A stretch of DNA of 64,000 bases from Chryseobacterium capnotolerans (GCF_021278965.1 NZ_CP065589.1:1431001-1495000), one strand, 5' to 3'; positions 34,501-44,934 are shown, counted from the stretch's first letter. Translations and numbers: made by a program. The notes: generated by a model not told the origin, from the sequence alone.

Positions 34501-37451
34501 AATACACGGCAGATATTCCAAAAGAGAAAAGTGTTTCAGAACTTAACCTTCAGTTCCAGTTGGTTGCTTATAACGATGTACAGACAGAAACAGCTGTTTT
34601 GAAGATTAAGGATACAGAAAAACCTTTAAAAATTGAGACGGATACTTTCAGAGATAAACTAGAACCGAATTCAAAAGAAAAATGGACGGTAAAAGTTACC
34701 GGAAACGATAAAGAAAAGGTGAATGCAGAAGTGTTGGCCAATATGTACGATATGTCCTTAGACCAGTTTGCTGTGAATACCTATGGCTGGGATAAACTGT
34801 ATACACCATTCAATATTATTAGTTCTTATGATGTCAGAGAATATCTGTTGCAGAAAAGCTATCAGAAACGATTGAAATATTTCAATGGAAATTATGTGAC
34901 GGTTCCTGAATTTAACTGGTTTGATGGTAGCTTGTTTTATAGTCTGGGAGGAAATGGAGGAAAAATATCTAGTACAAGAAGATATAAAAGTGTTCAACCT
35001 GCTCCTACAGCAGCACCAATTGCTAGTAATAAAGAAGTTGCTATTGAAGAAATGGTTATGGGCAGAGTGGCAGGAATTCAGGTTGCTGATGCAGCAGTAG
35101 CAGAGCAGTCTGAATCCAAAGAATCACTGGAAAAAGTTCCTGTACGTCAGAATTTAAACGAAACAGCATTCTTCTATCCGGATCTGAAAACCGATGCAGA
35201 AGGAAACGTAAACTTTGAATTCACTTCTCCGGAGGCTTTAACAAAGTGGAAATTAATGTTCCTTGCTCATACAAAAGATGCAAGAGCTGCTACATTGGAG
35301 AAAGAGGTGGTAACGCAGAAAGAATTCTCAGTGACTCCAAACTATCCGAGATTCTTAAGAGAAGGCGATGAGCTGAATTTACAGTCAAAACTATCCAATC
35401 TTACCAATAAAAAAATGAATGGTTCTGCCGAATTGCAAATTTTAGATGCCTTCACCAATGAAAACATTTCTTCAAAATTCGGAATCACTTCAGGAACACA
35501 GAATTTTGATTTAAATGAAAACGGAAACGGAGCATTAACATGGAAATTAAAGGTTCCAAACAATGTGTCTTCTATCATTTTAAAAGTGGTAGCAAAAGCT
35601 GGCGCTTATTCTGACGGAGAACAACAGGCAGTGGCTGTATTACCCAACAGAATGCTGGTTACTGATGCTGTACCTGTTTTTGTAAAAGAAGGAGAAACAA
35701 AGACTTTTGTATTAGATAACCTTAAAAATAACACTTCTACAACAGCATCAAATGTTTCTAATACATTGGAATTAACTACCAATCCAATCTGGGAGATTAT
35801 GTTTGCGCTTCCTAGTCTGAAAAACGATCAGAACAGTTCTGCGGATGTAGTTTTCAATAAGTGGTTTGCAGATGTATTGGCTTCTGAGATATTCAAAGCT
35901 AATCCTAAAATGAAGACCGTATTTGATGAGTATCAGGGCAAAGGATTATTGAATTCAAATCTTGAAAAGAATCAGGAATTAAAACAATTGTTATTGGATG
36001 AAACTCCATGGGTACTGGAAAGTAAAAATGAAGCTGAACAGATGCAAAAACTTGCACTTCTGTTTGATGTCAACACGATGAGAAATTCAATCAATCAGAA
36101 TTGGGATGATTTCAGTAAGCTGCAAAATCCTGATGGTGGATTCTCTTGGTATGCCGGATATCCAAGTTCTTATAGTACGTCATTATATATTCTTAAGAAC
36201 TTAGGAAAACTTAATCTATGGTTAAAAGATAATGCAAAAGAGTATCAAAGCTCAGGACAAAATGCTTTAGTATCAAAACTGATCCAGTATGTAGATAACG
36301 AGATCAGCAAATATGCCGATACTAAGAAAGAAAATGTCTGGAGTAACTGGGTTCTTGATTATCTGGATACCAGAAATTACTGGGAAAAACAATATCCTTT
36401 AAAAGGAAAAGGAGCCGCCCTGAAAACGTTGGTTAAACAAAAAGCAAAAACGGCAAAAATTACCGATTTTACATTCTTCGGACTTCACCGTGCTGCTTTA
36501 TTGATGAGTGATTATGGAGTGAAAGATGTCTCTGATAAACTGATGAATTACCTTAAAGAAACTTCTACAGATACCAAAACACAAGGAGTATACTGGAAGC
36601 AGAATCTTAACGATTGGGGCTGGTTCAGTTCAAAAGTAGTAAACCATGCAGGAGCATTGGAAGCGTTCAATACTTTAAAAGCAAACGACACCAACTTTAT
36701 AGAAGAAATGAAGATATGGCTGGTCACTCAGAAAGAAGTAAACTCTTGGGGAAGCTCAAGAGGAACTGCTGAAGTGATCTTTACCATCTTAAACTCAGGG
36801 AAATCATGGACGGGTGCTGAAAGTGATAAAGCAACCATTGTCTGGGGCGGAAAAGAGATTGTTCCTCAAACTCAGGCAACAGGATATGTGAAATCAACAG
36901 TGAAAACAGATGCAATAGATAAAAACCTGGGAACCGTTACGGTAACCAAACCTGGTCCAGGAATTGTTCAGGGAGGTTTATTCTGGCAATATTATGAAGA
37001 TCTGGATAAAATCAAGTCATCTGAAAATTATATTTCAGTAACCAAAGAACTGTATAAAAAAGTGAAAACGGTAAATGGTGAAGAGCTTCAGAAAATTTCA
37101 ACGGAAACTCCATTAAAAGTAGGAGACAAAGTAACCGTAAGAATGATTCTGAATACAGACAGAGCGATGGAGTTCATTCATATTAAAGATATGAGAGCTG
37201 CAGGATTTGAACCTCTTGATGCCTTATCAGGATACCAGTGGAAAAATAATTTAGGATATTATCAATCTACTAAAGATGCGTCCACAAATTTCTATATTCA
37301 ATATATGCCAAAAGGTAAATATGTGTTTGAATATGATGTAGTTGCTAATGCATCTGGAAAGTTCTCAAACGGCATTACTACAATGCAGAACTACTATGCT
37401 CCTCAGATGAATGCACACACAAAAGGAACCGGTATTCAGATTTTGGAATGA
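31572..37451 (+). CDS. Alpha-2-macroglobulin family protein (two frameshifts)
   Basis: 1959 residues after repair: one A too many in the A7 run near 33981 and one T too few near 34496. Signal peptide ends near FSPVFAQ. MG domains follow (MG2 region FTDRAIYRPGQMVYFKV), then the A2M core NETAFFYPDLKTDAEGNVNFEF and a helical toroid with YLKETSTDTKTQGVYWK. The thioester CGEQ is absent; the position has NSSADVVFNKW, so it should trap proteases without covalent capture. Near residue 1160 is a VMGRVAGIQV segment resembling SusC plug motifs. ATG 31572 is preferred over upstream starts. Ecotin follows by 43 bases. Confidence 0.9.
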
Positions 37452-37494
37452 TTTTTGGCTATTAGGAAATACGTAAAATTTAAAACCAAATAAA

Positions 37495-37984
37495 ATGAAA
37501 TTTTCAAAAACTTTAATTACTGGATTGGTATTGATGGCTGGAGTAAGTGCTTTCGCTCAAAAGAAAGCTGAAAAGTTTGAAAAACTACAAATTGAAATGT
37601 TCCCAAAAGCTAAAGAAGGATACAAACAAGTATATATCCAGCTTCCTGTTGCAAAAAATGAAAACGATTTAAAAGTAGAAGTTTTTGTAGGAGCGGAAAA
37701 AATGTTAGACTGCAACAATTACTCTTTAATGGGAGAAATGAAAAGTCAGGATCTTCAGGGATGGGGATACAACTATTATGAAGTAGAATCCAAAGGAGAA
37801 ACGGCAGGAACATTAATGGCTTGTCTGGATAAAAAACTGACTAAAAAGTTTGTCACCCTTAAGCCGGAAATCGTAAGATACAATAGTAAACTGCCATTGG
37901 TATTCCTATGTACCAAAAGATATTGAAGTTCGTTACAGAGTATTAAGACCAGATAACACAATGAAAAAAGCAGTTCAAAAGTAA
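37495..37984 (+). CDS. eco: Ecotin, serine protease inhibitor (frameshifted near the C-terminus)
   Basis: 162 residues after removing one C from the CC at about 37904-37905, which restores VPKDIEVRYRVLRPDN at the C-terminus. Signal peptide ends near VSAFAQ, so it is periplasmic. Ecotin hallmarks: KFEKLQIEMFPKAKEGYKQ, EKMLDCNNYSLMG, LQGWGYNYYEV, the reactive loop TLMAC and VRYNSKLPLVF. By alignment with the E. coli loop, P1 is Leu107 (Met in E. coli), and Cys73-Cys110 form the loop disulfide. It inhibits chymotrypsin-fold proteases as a dimer. It lies 43 bases after the A2M gene. Confidence 0.92.
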
Positions 37985-38010
37985 AATTTGCAAGCTTATT
38001 ATAAACAGAA

Positions 38011-38040
38011 AACTCCTCACAGTGATGTGGGGAGTTTTTT
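38011..38040 (+). terminator. Terminator after the A2M-ecotin operon
   Basis: AACTCCTCACA pairs with TGTGGGGAGTT (one G-T pair), followed by TTTT. It lies 26 bases after the ecotin stop, matching a two-gene transcript. Confidence 0.8.
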
Positions 38041-38631
38041 GCTTTACATACCCCTCAATAGGAGATAATGATTGTTTTTTTAGCAGTTTTTCAGAATCAT
38101 AATCGTTTCACATGTAACAATAGATTGGGGTTAGGTATGTGAATGATAGTTATCTTTAATTTTAATAAAAGTTTAATATTTTTAATTTATGAAAAATAAT
38201 ATATCAACATATTTGTTTTATTTATAAATTTATATGAACATAAAACTTAAACAACACATGAAAATTAATTTATTACCAAACCCTTGCATAGAGGGGGTGA
38301 CAGGAAATCTATTTACGTTCCCAAACAAATACTTTTTTATCGGAACCCCAAATCTTGATTCTTCGGAATAAGGTTGGACGTATTATACCTGCTCTGCAAT
38401 ATTTTGAAATAGTAAAAAAGAGTATTTCTTTTTTATAAACGTATTGTCACTGCGGGAAGAGCGGATAGTAATTTTATTATATCATACAAAAATAGATAAA
38501 GACAAAATGACCTTTATCTCATGAGCTATTAGGAGAGCTTCATAGAAGATATGATGTCAAACGGTATCTGCCTTATTTATTATTCTATTTATTACAATTA
38601 TTACAACCAAATCATCTAAAACAATAAATTT
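38041..38631. other. 590-bp region with possible decayed coding sequence
   Basis: No full ORF. A 37-codon ORF starts at ATG 38259 (MKINLLPNPCIEGVTGN), and overlapping frames to about 38630 read coherently in pieces (EIYLRSQTNTFLSEPQ; ELLGELHRRYDVKRYL). This may be a frameshifted small gene or chance in A+T-rich DNA; no family is recognised. Confidence 0.3.
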
Positions 38632-40091
38632 ATGAAAAATTCATTTTTACACAGGAGTCTGATGCGGGGAGTTAGCATCATGGCATTTTTGCTTATCAGC
38701 CAATCATTTTTCTACGCACAGGAAAAAATTTATGCAACCAGTGAAACCCATAGTATTACAGGAGTGTGTCTGTTTTGTAGTATAAGTTCACCAGAAAAAG
38801 CCGTGGGGAATAATGAAAGTGATTTTGCATTGTTAAACATTCCTATCGGTGTTGCAGGAAGGGGAGAGCTGAATTTATCTTTTCCCGCTGCTACCACTAA
38901 GCACTTTAGAAAGGTAGTAATAGGTATAGGCAGGCCTAGTGCTGCGCTTTCTGTAGGTCTTTTGGGGGAGTTACAGTGGAATCCTTTATGGGAACTATAT
39001 CCAATAATGATTCAAAGGTTGTAGATAATACGATGTTGAAGGTCGGGCAGGATCCCAAGCAAGGAATCATTGAGTTTACCCCTACTAAATACTTTGATAA
39101 GATCAGGATAACTTTAAATGGAGGCCTTCTCGGCCTGAATAATGGATTACAGGTGTTTTATGCTTACCACACTCCGGGAAAATTTGCCAAGTGTGGTAAT
39201 CCTCCTCTTGATCCTTTATATTATTATCCGTTTGATGGAAATGGCGAAGAACTGATGTCGGGGTATAACCTAACCACTAACGTGGTAGACTTCCAGACGA
39301 ACGATATGATATGTGGACAGGCTGCCTACGGTCCTACCGTAACGAATAATGCATATTTAATTAATCAGGTAGGTTCCTCCAGACAGGCAGGTTCAGAGAC
39401 TTATGCATTTTGGATGAAAGCAGATGCACTTGCTTTCGGTAGCTTAGGAAAACTCACAATAAAGACAATTTCTGGTGCTACAATTTCAAATGAATATGAA
39501 TACTTCGAGGGCGGACTAGCTGCATTGGTTGATAAGGATGATTTTCATAATGAGTTTGCCGATCAACCTATTGAAAAAAATACATGGCTTCATTTTACCA
39601 CGGTTTGGAACAATGAGACAAAAAGTCTCTGTCTTTACAAGAATGGAAGAAACCCGAAGTGTATTCAAACCTATACGCAACCAGGAACTACAAGTACTTA
39701 TATTGGGCTTAACAATGTAAGAATAGACGATCTTATCATATATGACCGGGCATTAACTGCCACTGAGGTAAAATCCCTCGCATGTTCTTATGGAATACTT
39801 CCGGGGTGTACCTCAGGAAGTACTACATCCTCAAAAGTTGCTCCGGCAAAGAAAGAAACACTCATTGTATCTCCTAATCCGAGCCAGGGTAAGATTACGC
39901 TTGGAGGAAACATCCTTTTGGTAGGTTCTGATATTTCTGTTCTTACTGCAGCCGGAAAAGAAGTGTATCGGTCAAAATTCAGGTCTGAAACTTTTGAGTT
40001 ACCGTCATCATTGCCGGGAGGTGTCTATATAGTGAATGTACAGACCAGAAATGGAGAAACCTTTTCACAAAAAATTATACTTTCAAGATAG
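38632..40091 (+). CDS. LamG-domain protein with T9SS type A sorting domain (frameshifted)
   Basis: 486 residues after adding one G to the G5 run at about 38965-38969. Signal peptide ends near FFYAQ. A beta-rich N-terminal domain (~30-165) is followed by a LamG/concanavalin-like domain (~185-375) with ETYAFWMKADAL and NVRIDDLIIYDRALTATEV, and a C-terminal type A sorting domain (~410-486) with IVSPNPSQGKITL and GGVYIVNVQTRNGETFSQKI. The tail directs export by the type IX system and attachment to or release from the surface. LamG suggests carbohydrate or protein binding. Confidence 0.82.
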
Positions 40092-40146
40092 AAGACAATA
40101 TCCTGTATAATAACTTTTGTATGTACAGACCATCGTTGTACACGAA

Positions 40147-40178
40147 GGGGATTGACCTTACAGTCAATCTCCTTTTTT
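40147..40178 (+). terminator. Intrinsic terminator after the LamG gene
   Basis: GGGGATTGAC (40147-40156) pairs with GTCAATCTCC (40163-40172, one G-T pair), followed by six T's. Classical rho-independent form, 56 bases after the stop. The rest of the 390-bp gap to 40484 is A+T-rich and holds only the tolC-like gene's promoter. Confidence 0.85.
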
Positions 40179-40460
40179 GTTCCTTTTAAAGGTCTGTAAG
40201 TTAGTGAGGAGAATCAGAAATAATAACTGTTTTTTAATAAGATGTAAGTACAATCCTTTATTGACAGTGAGAAAGGGGGTGAAAATAAAAGGTAAAAAGT
40301 GAATTAAATATTTTTTTCGGTTTTTTTAGTTTTTAATTAACTTTTAAACGGTTTTGATAAGACTTTATTTCAAAGACTTTTATACTTAAACAGATTTTAA
40401 ACTTATTTTAAATTCATGGTTTTGTTAAATTATCTTTGAGTATTTTAACATTTTTTGCAT

Positions 40461-40468
40461 TATATTTG
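40461..40468 (+). promoter_or_regulatory. Promoter -7 element (TATATTTG) of the exporter operon
   Basis: Exact TAnnTTTG, 15 bases before ATG 40484, with a TTTG at 40435-40438 upstream at about the expected spacing (22 bases). Confidence 0.6.
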
Positions 40469-40483
40469 TTATAAACATAAACC

Positions 40484-41902
40484 ATGAAAAACAATTTATT
40501 GATTTTTACGTTTAGTTTTTTTGCTTTTCCTGCTTTGGGCTGGGCACAGTCTGCGCCGGATTTTAAAGAACTTCTGGATAGTGCAATGGTTCGGGACTCG
40601 AACCTGAAGATGCAGATGACCCAAAACAAACTTACCGATCTTGACGAGCACAAGTTAAAAGATATCTTTCTTCCTACTTTGGAATTAAGCGGTAAAGCGG
40701 GGTACCTTAACGGAACAGCAAGACTTACGTCACCGGAAATTAATCTGGCCCCTTTTATCAATATTGCTGAGGGTGCTTTCAACAATAACTTCAATGTATC
40801 CGGATTTTCAGGAGTTGCCAAAGCAGAAGCTAAGATGCTTGTGTATTCCGGTGGAAAGGTCAAGTATCTGAAAAAGGCTGTTGAAGAAAAGAAAAAATCT
40901 GAAGATGTTCTGTTAGAAAAATCCAGAGATGAGGTTGTTGCCAGTATTTCCAGAGCCTATGACCAATTGGCACTGATCCATCAGTCTAAAAAGGTATTGG
41001 ATGAAAGTAAAAAAAGACTGGACATCAACAAAAAAACAGCTGATAAAGCATTAGGCTACGGTTTGATTACGCCTTACGATCACAAAAAAATTGAACTGGC
41101 TCAGGCTACTTTAAATGCAAAGGTAGTAGAATATGAAGGGAAAAAAGAACTGCTTCTTACCCAGCTTTATATTTTAACGGGAATTACTAAAGAACGTCTG
41201 AGAATGATCGATCCGGTATTGTCTCCTGTAGAGCTCTTAGCGGCAGAAAAAGGAATAGAGCAAAGAGCTGAAGTTCGTGCCCTTGAGCATGGGATTGCTG
41301 CTGCAGACTATAAAATAAAAGCAGAAAGGACCTGGATGATTCCAAAAGTTCAGCTGATGGCTTCCGCTTACTATATCGGATTGTACGGAAACCATATCAA
41401 AAGCTCTGAAAATATAGTTCCGGCTGTTCCGATTCTGGGATATGAAGGCAAAAAATTAGACTGGAGTCCCAATAATGTGAACATCTTCCCTTTAATCACC
41501 GCCGGAGTTGGATTTAAATGGGAGATTTTTGACGGGAAAGAAGGAAAACACGCTGAAGAAACGGCTAAAGTAGGTAAAGAAGTGCTGCAGAACCAGAAAG
41601 AAGATGCATTGAAAAAATTATCATTAAATCTGGCAAATAACCAGACCAACTATGACATTGCTACTGCACAAATTACTTTAAAAGCTAAAGAAAAAGAGCT
41701 GGCTAAAAATGCATTGATACAGGCTGAAAAAGAATTCAGATACGGAATGAGCAAATCATCCCAGCTGATTGATGCCGAAAATGATCTTGAAGCTTCAGAA
41801 CTGGAATATCAGAATGCCATTTTTAACCAGAGAAGAGCAGGAATAGAACTGATGAGAGCAACTCAGGAGCTGGATATTACCAAATTTTATTTAATCCCAT
41901 AA
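40484..41902 (+). CDS. TolC-family outer membrane efflux protein
   Basis: 472 residues with a signal peptide ending near LGWAQS. It has the TolC layout: two long helical-hairpin repeats rich in Lys/Glu/Ala (VASISRAYDQLALIHQSKKVLDESKKRLDINKK; second half LANNQTNYDIATAQITL) separated by beta-barrel strands (PKVQLMASAYYIGLYG). It forms the outer-membrane duct of a tripartite exporter with the HlyD and ABC-2 proteins encoded downstream. The adaptor gene starts 8 bases later. Confidence 0.9.
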   Translation: MKNNLLIFTFSFFAFPALGWAQSAPDFKELLDSAMVRDSNLKMQMTQNKLTDLDEHKLKDIFLPTLELSGKAGYLNGTARLTSPEINLAPFINIAEGAFNNNFNVSGFSGVAKAEAKMLVYSGGKVKYLKKAVEEKKKSEDVLLEKSRDEVVASISRAYDQLALIHQSKKVLDESKKRLDINKKTADKALGYGLITPYDHKKIELAQATLNAKVVEYEGKKELLLTQLYILTGITKERLRMIDPVLSPVELLAAEKGIEQRAEVRALEHGIAAADYKIKAERTWMIPKVQLMASAYYIGLYGNHIKSSENIVPAVPILGYEGKKLDWSPNNVNIFPLITAGVGFKWEIFDGKEGKHAEETAKVGKEVLQNQKEDALKKLSLNLANNQTNYDIATAQITLKAKEKELAKNALIQAEKEFRYGMSKSSQLIDAENDLEASELEYQNAIFNQRRAGIELMRATQELDITKFYLIP

Positions 41903-41910
41903 AAATTAAA

Positions 41911-42870
41911 ATGATGCATAAAAATATAGCTATAGTCTTTGCTTCTCTGTTTTTACTGGGAAGTTGTGATAAGAAAAACGAAAAAATTAAAGAACCGGAA
42001 GGAAAAACTAAAAAGGATGTCATCTCATTTGCTCCAAAAGTAACCGGAAGGATTTTAAAAATATATGTTGCCGAAGGACAGACGGTAAAAAAAGGAGATA
42101 CTCTGGCTCAGCTTGATGTTCCGGAAGTATCTGCAAAAATAGCTCAGGCACAAGGTGCTGTGAGTGCTGCTACAGCTCAGGAACAGATGGCTAAAAATGG
42201 AGCTACACCTGATCAGCTAAGACAGCTTCAGGCAAAATACAAAGGATTGAAAGAACAATATGATTTTGCTCAAAAGTCCTACAGAAGAGCTAATAATATG
42301 TTCCGCGATAGTTTAATGTCTCCACAGGCACATGATGAAGTATATGCAAAGCTGCAAGGAGCAAAAGCACAATATGATGCTGTAGTAGCAGAGTTGGATG
42401 ATGTGAACAGAGGAACCCGTTTTGAAAAAGTGGAAATGGCAGCGGGACAGGCTTCCCAGGCAAAAGGAGCACTACAGGAAGCCAACGTAGCCTACTCGGA
42501 AAGATATATCATTGCTACCAATGATATGGAAATTGAAACCATCAGCTTGAATACAGGTGAATTGGCAACCGCAGGGTTTGCTTTGTTCAATGGATATATT
42601 CCTGAAAGTACTTATTTTAGATTCACCGTTCCTGAAAGTGCTATTTCAAAATACAAAAAAGGGCAGAATGTGAATATGCAGATTGTTTACAATAAAGAAA
42701 ACCTTCAGGGAACTGTTGTATATATCAAACAGCTTACAAGATATGCCGATATCACTACAGCATACCCAGACTATCAGTTGCAGGATGCTATTTACGAGAT
42801 TAAAGTAAAACCAACAGACATGAATAAGGCCAAAAGCCTTTTGGTAAATGCCAATGTGATCCTGAAATAA
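41911..42870 (+). CDS. HlyD-family periplasmic adaptor (lipoprotein)
   Basis: 319 residues with lipobox LLGSCDKK, so it is anchored in the inner membrane. The biotinyl-lipoyl half-motifs appear as VTGRILKIYVAEGQTVKKGDTLAQLD at 45-75 and again near EIETISLNTGELATAG; a helical hairpin (~75-190) with many Ala/Gln/Lys lies between. It links the inner-membrane transporter to the TolC-like duct. Two adjacent ATGs at 41911/41914 are possible starts. Confidence 0.88.
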   Translation: MMHKNIAIVFASLFLLGSCDKKNEKIKEPEGKTKKDVISFAPKVTGRILKIYVAEGQTVKKGDTLAQLDVPEVSAKIAQAQGAVSAATAQEQMAKNGATPDQLRQLQAKYKGLKEQYDFAQKSYRRANNMFRDSLMSPQAHDEVYAKLQGAKAQYDAVVAELDDVNRGTRFEKVEMAAGQASQAKGALQEANVAYSERYIIATNDMEIETISLNTGELATAGFALFNGYIPESTYFRFTVPESAISKYKKGQNVNMQIVYNKENLQGTVVYIKQLTRYADITTAYPDYQLQDAIYEIKVKPTDMNKAKSLLVNANVILK

Positions 42871-42946
42871 TTATGAAAAGAAATAGGGCGGTTTGCTTCT
42901 ATAAATAGGGCTTCCGTCTGGTTATTTAAAATATTAAAATATAGAG

Positions 42947-44154
42947 ATGAAAGAATTTTTCCGTCTTTTAAAACGAGAGTTCAAGCTTTTTTCAGCAATT
43001 CAACATTAAGAACAGTGTTCTTCGTGGCACCGATCTTTTATGCCACTTTGCTGGGGTTTGTTTACCAAAGCGGAAAAGTTGAAAATACACCTGTATTAGT
43101 TATTGATAGAGATAATACTCCGTTATCAAACCAATTAACAGAAATGCTGGATGATAATAAGAGTATTAAGATCATCAAATATATTCAGGAACCGCTGAGC
43201 ATAAAGGATGAAGTAATACGGCATGAAGCAGCAGCAGTGGTCATTATCCCGTCCCGGTTTGAGGGAGATATGCTCCAGAAAAAATATCCTGAATTGAATG
43301 TTTATATCAATACAGGAAACGTTTTAACAGCCAATTTTGCTTCCAAAGCGCTTCAGCTTACAATAGGGACATTTTCAGCAGGAGCATCCATTAAAGCACT
43401 GCAGAAAGCAGGAATGCCAGCAGCCAAAGCTGCAACCCAATATGAACCTTTCAAAGCCAATTATATTACTCTTTTTAACACTACCGGAAATTATCTGATC
43501 TTTATGTGGCCGGCAATGTTGGCGGTAGTATTACAACAGGTTATTTTGCTGGCAATGGCGGTAAGCTTTGCAGCAGAATTCCAAAGAGGATCTTTTGTAG
43601 AAGAGTATGTAAAAATGAAGAAGTGGGCATTTCCAACGATGCTGATTAAAGTAATTCCTATTTGGATATCTTCTATTCTTATTGTAGGTATTTATTACTT
43701 CATGCACATGATCTTCAGGGTTCCGATGCCGGAAGGAATACTTAATTTCATTCTTCTGACAGCCGTTTTTGTTGGTTCTGTATCATTTCTTGGGGTATTC
43801 ATCAGTATATTAATTCCGGATGCTTTGAAGGCCACCCAAATCCTTATGGTCATTGCTTCTCCTGCCTTTATCATTAGTGGATTTACTTGGCCATTAAGCG
43901 CCATGCCGGCATTTGTACAATTTATTGCAAATATCATTCCTTTGACTCCGTTCTTACAGGCGTTTAAAATTCTGTTGATTCAGAAAGGATCTGTAGAGCT
44001 TACTTTCCCCTATTTGAAACATTTAAGCATTCTTTTAGTAGTTTATGCCATTATAGGATGGATTGCTTTGAAGGTCAAGCTTTGGTTTATCTTTAAGAAA
44101 GCAGTTCCGCAAGAAATTGCTTTGGAAGGAGCTTCTGAAGAGGAGACTAAATAA
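42947..44154 (+). CDS. ABC-2 type permease (frameshifted at a T run)
   Basis: 402 residues after adding one T to the T6 run near 42986-42991, which joins MKEFFRLLKREFKLF to FSNSTLRTVFFVAPIFY. First membrane helix at ~25-45, a large periplasmic loop (~45-175) and five more helices in the C-terminal half, ending in the ABC-2 signature region (FVQFIANIIPLTPFLQAFK). It is YhhJ/YbhS-like. It should pump substrate through the HlyD-TolC channel, but no ATPase gene is present in the cluster. A hairpin follows at 44177. Confidence 0.87.
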
Positions 44155-44176
44155 ATGATATCAGTTTGAAATAGGT

Positions 44177-44214
44177 AAATCCCGAATGACGACCATGGTT
44201 TTCATTCGGGATTT
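44177..44214 (+). terminator. Hairpin after the exporter operon
   Basis: AAATCCCGAATGA (44177-44189) pairs perfectly with TCATTCGGGATTT (44202-44214); the tail is GTATTT. Strong 13-bp stem 22 bases after the stop. Confidence 0.65.
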
Positions 44215-44225
44215 GTATTTATATT

Positions 44226-44280
44226 CACCACCCCGTCAAAAATTCTTTGAATTTTTGCCACCCCTCCGGTGGAGGGGAAT
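44226..44280. repeat. Double-palindrome intergenic repeat
   Basis: Two adjacent hairpins: CAAAAATTC-TTT-GAATTTTTG (44237-44257) and CCCCTCC-GGT-GGAGGGG (44261-44277), joined by CCAC motifs. The G+C-rich composition differs from the surrounding A+T-rich gap. It looks like a dispersed REP-type element. The rest of the 315-bp gap has only short CTCAAA-type imperfect repeats near 44343-44380. Confidence 0.5.
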
Positions 44281-44437
44281 TATCAGACATCAAGTGGTAG
44301 TTGAGATAGAATAGTTGCGAAAAGATAAAACTGACACTAATACTCTCAAACTCTCAAACCCTCGAACTCTAAAAACTCACACCCCAAACATTGCAACAAA
44401 AAATTCTCCCACCCTAAAAATCAAACAAAAAAACTGA

Positions 44438-44445
44438 TATATTTG
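44438..44445 (+). promoter_or_regulatory. Promoter -7 element (TATATTTG) before the DUF1569 gene
   Basis: Exact TAnnTTTG, 23 bases before ATG 44469. Confidence 0.55.
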
Positions 44446-44468
44446 TCTATAGTAAAAACAGATCGTAT

Positions 44469-44924
44469 ATGGAAAATGTATTTGACGCAAAAGACGCTCA
44501 AAACTATATTGATAGGATAAACAGGCTGGTAGAAGATACACATGGATTATGGGGGAAAATGACAGTAGATCAGATGCTGGCACACTGTTGTATTACTTAT
44601 GAAATGGTATATGAACCGGAAAAACATAAAAAACCGGGATCTATTGCAAAGTTTATTCTGAAAACATTTGTAAAATCTAAAGTAGTAGGTGAAAAAGCTT
44701 ATCCAAGAGATTCTCCTACAGCACCCCAATTCCTGATATCCGGAAGAAAAAACTTTGAAGAAGAAAAGAGAAGATTGATTGGTTTTATCCAAAAAACTCA
44801 GCAATTGGGAGCAGATGCTTTTGATGGTAAAGAATCTTTTTCTTTCGGAAAATTAAAAGCTCAGGAATGGAACAATATGTTTGCAAAACATCTGAACCAT
44901 CACTTGGCTCAATTCGGAGTTTAA
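44469..44924 (+). CDS. DUF1569 (DinB-like) protein
   Basis: 151 residues. The motifs MTVDQMLAHCCITYEMV (first ligand helix) and KHLNHHLAQFG at the C-terminus are those of DUF1569, a family with the DinB four-helix metal-binding fold. Cytoplasmic; reaction unknown. The next gene starts 10 bases downstream. Confidence 0.82.
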   Translation: MENVFDAKDAQNYIDRINRLVEDTHGLWGKMTVDQMLAHCCITYEMVYEPEKHKKPGSIAKFILKTFVKSKVVGEKAYPRDSPTAPQFLISGRKNFEEEKRRLIGFIQKTQQLGADAFDGKESFSFGKLKAQEWNNMFAKHLNHHLAQFGV

Positions 44925-44934
44925 AAATCACGAT

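Noticed and set aside
40484..42870. TolC/HlyD genes as part of a bacteriocin exporter for the Cys-rich peptide
   Set aside because: They lie 13 kb away, have an ABC-2 permease and no peptidase (C39) domain.
44343..44380. CTCTCAAACTCTCAAACC-like repeats considered as a CRISPR or tandem array
   Set aside because: Unit is under 12 bases, imperfect and without spacers of constant length; it is a short A/C-rich string.
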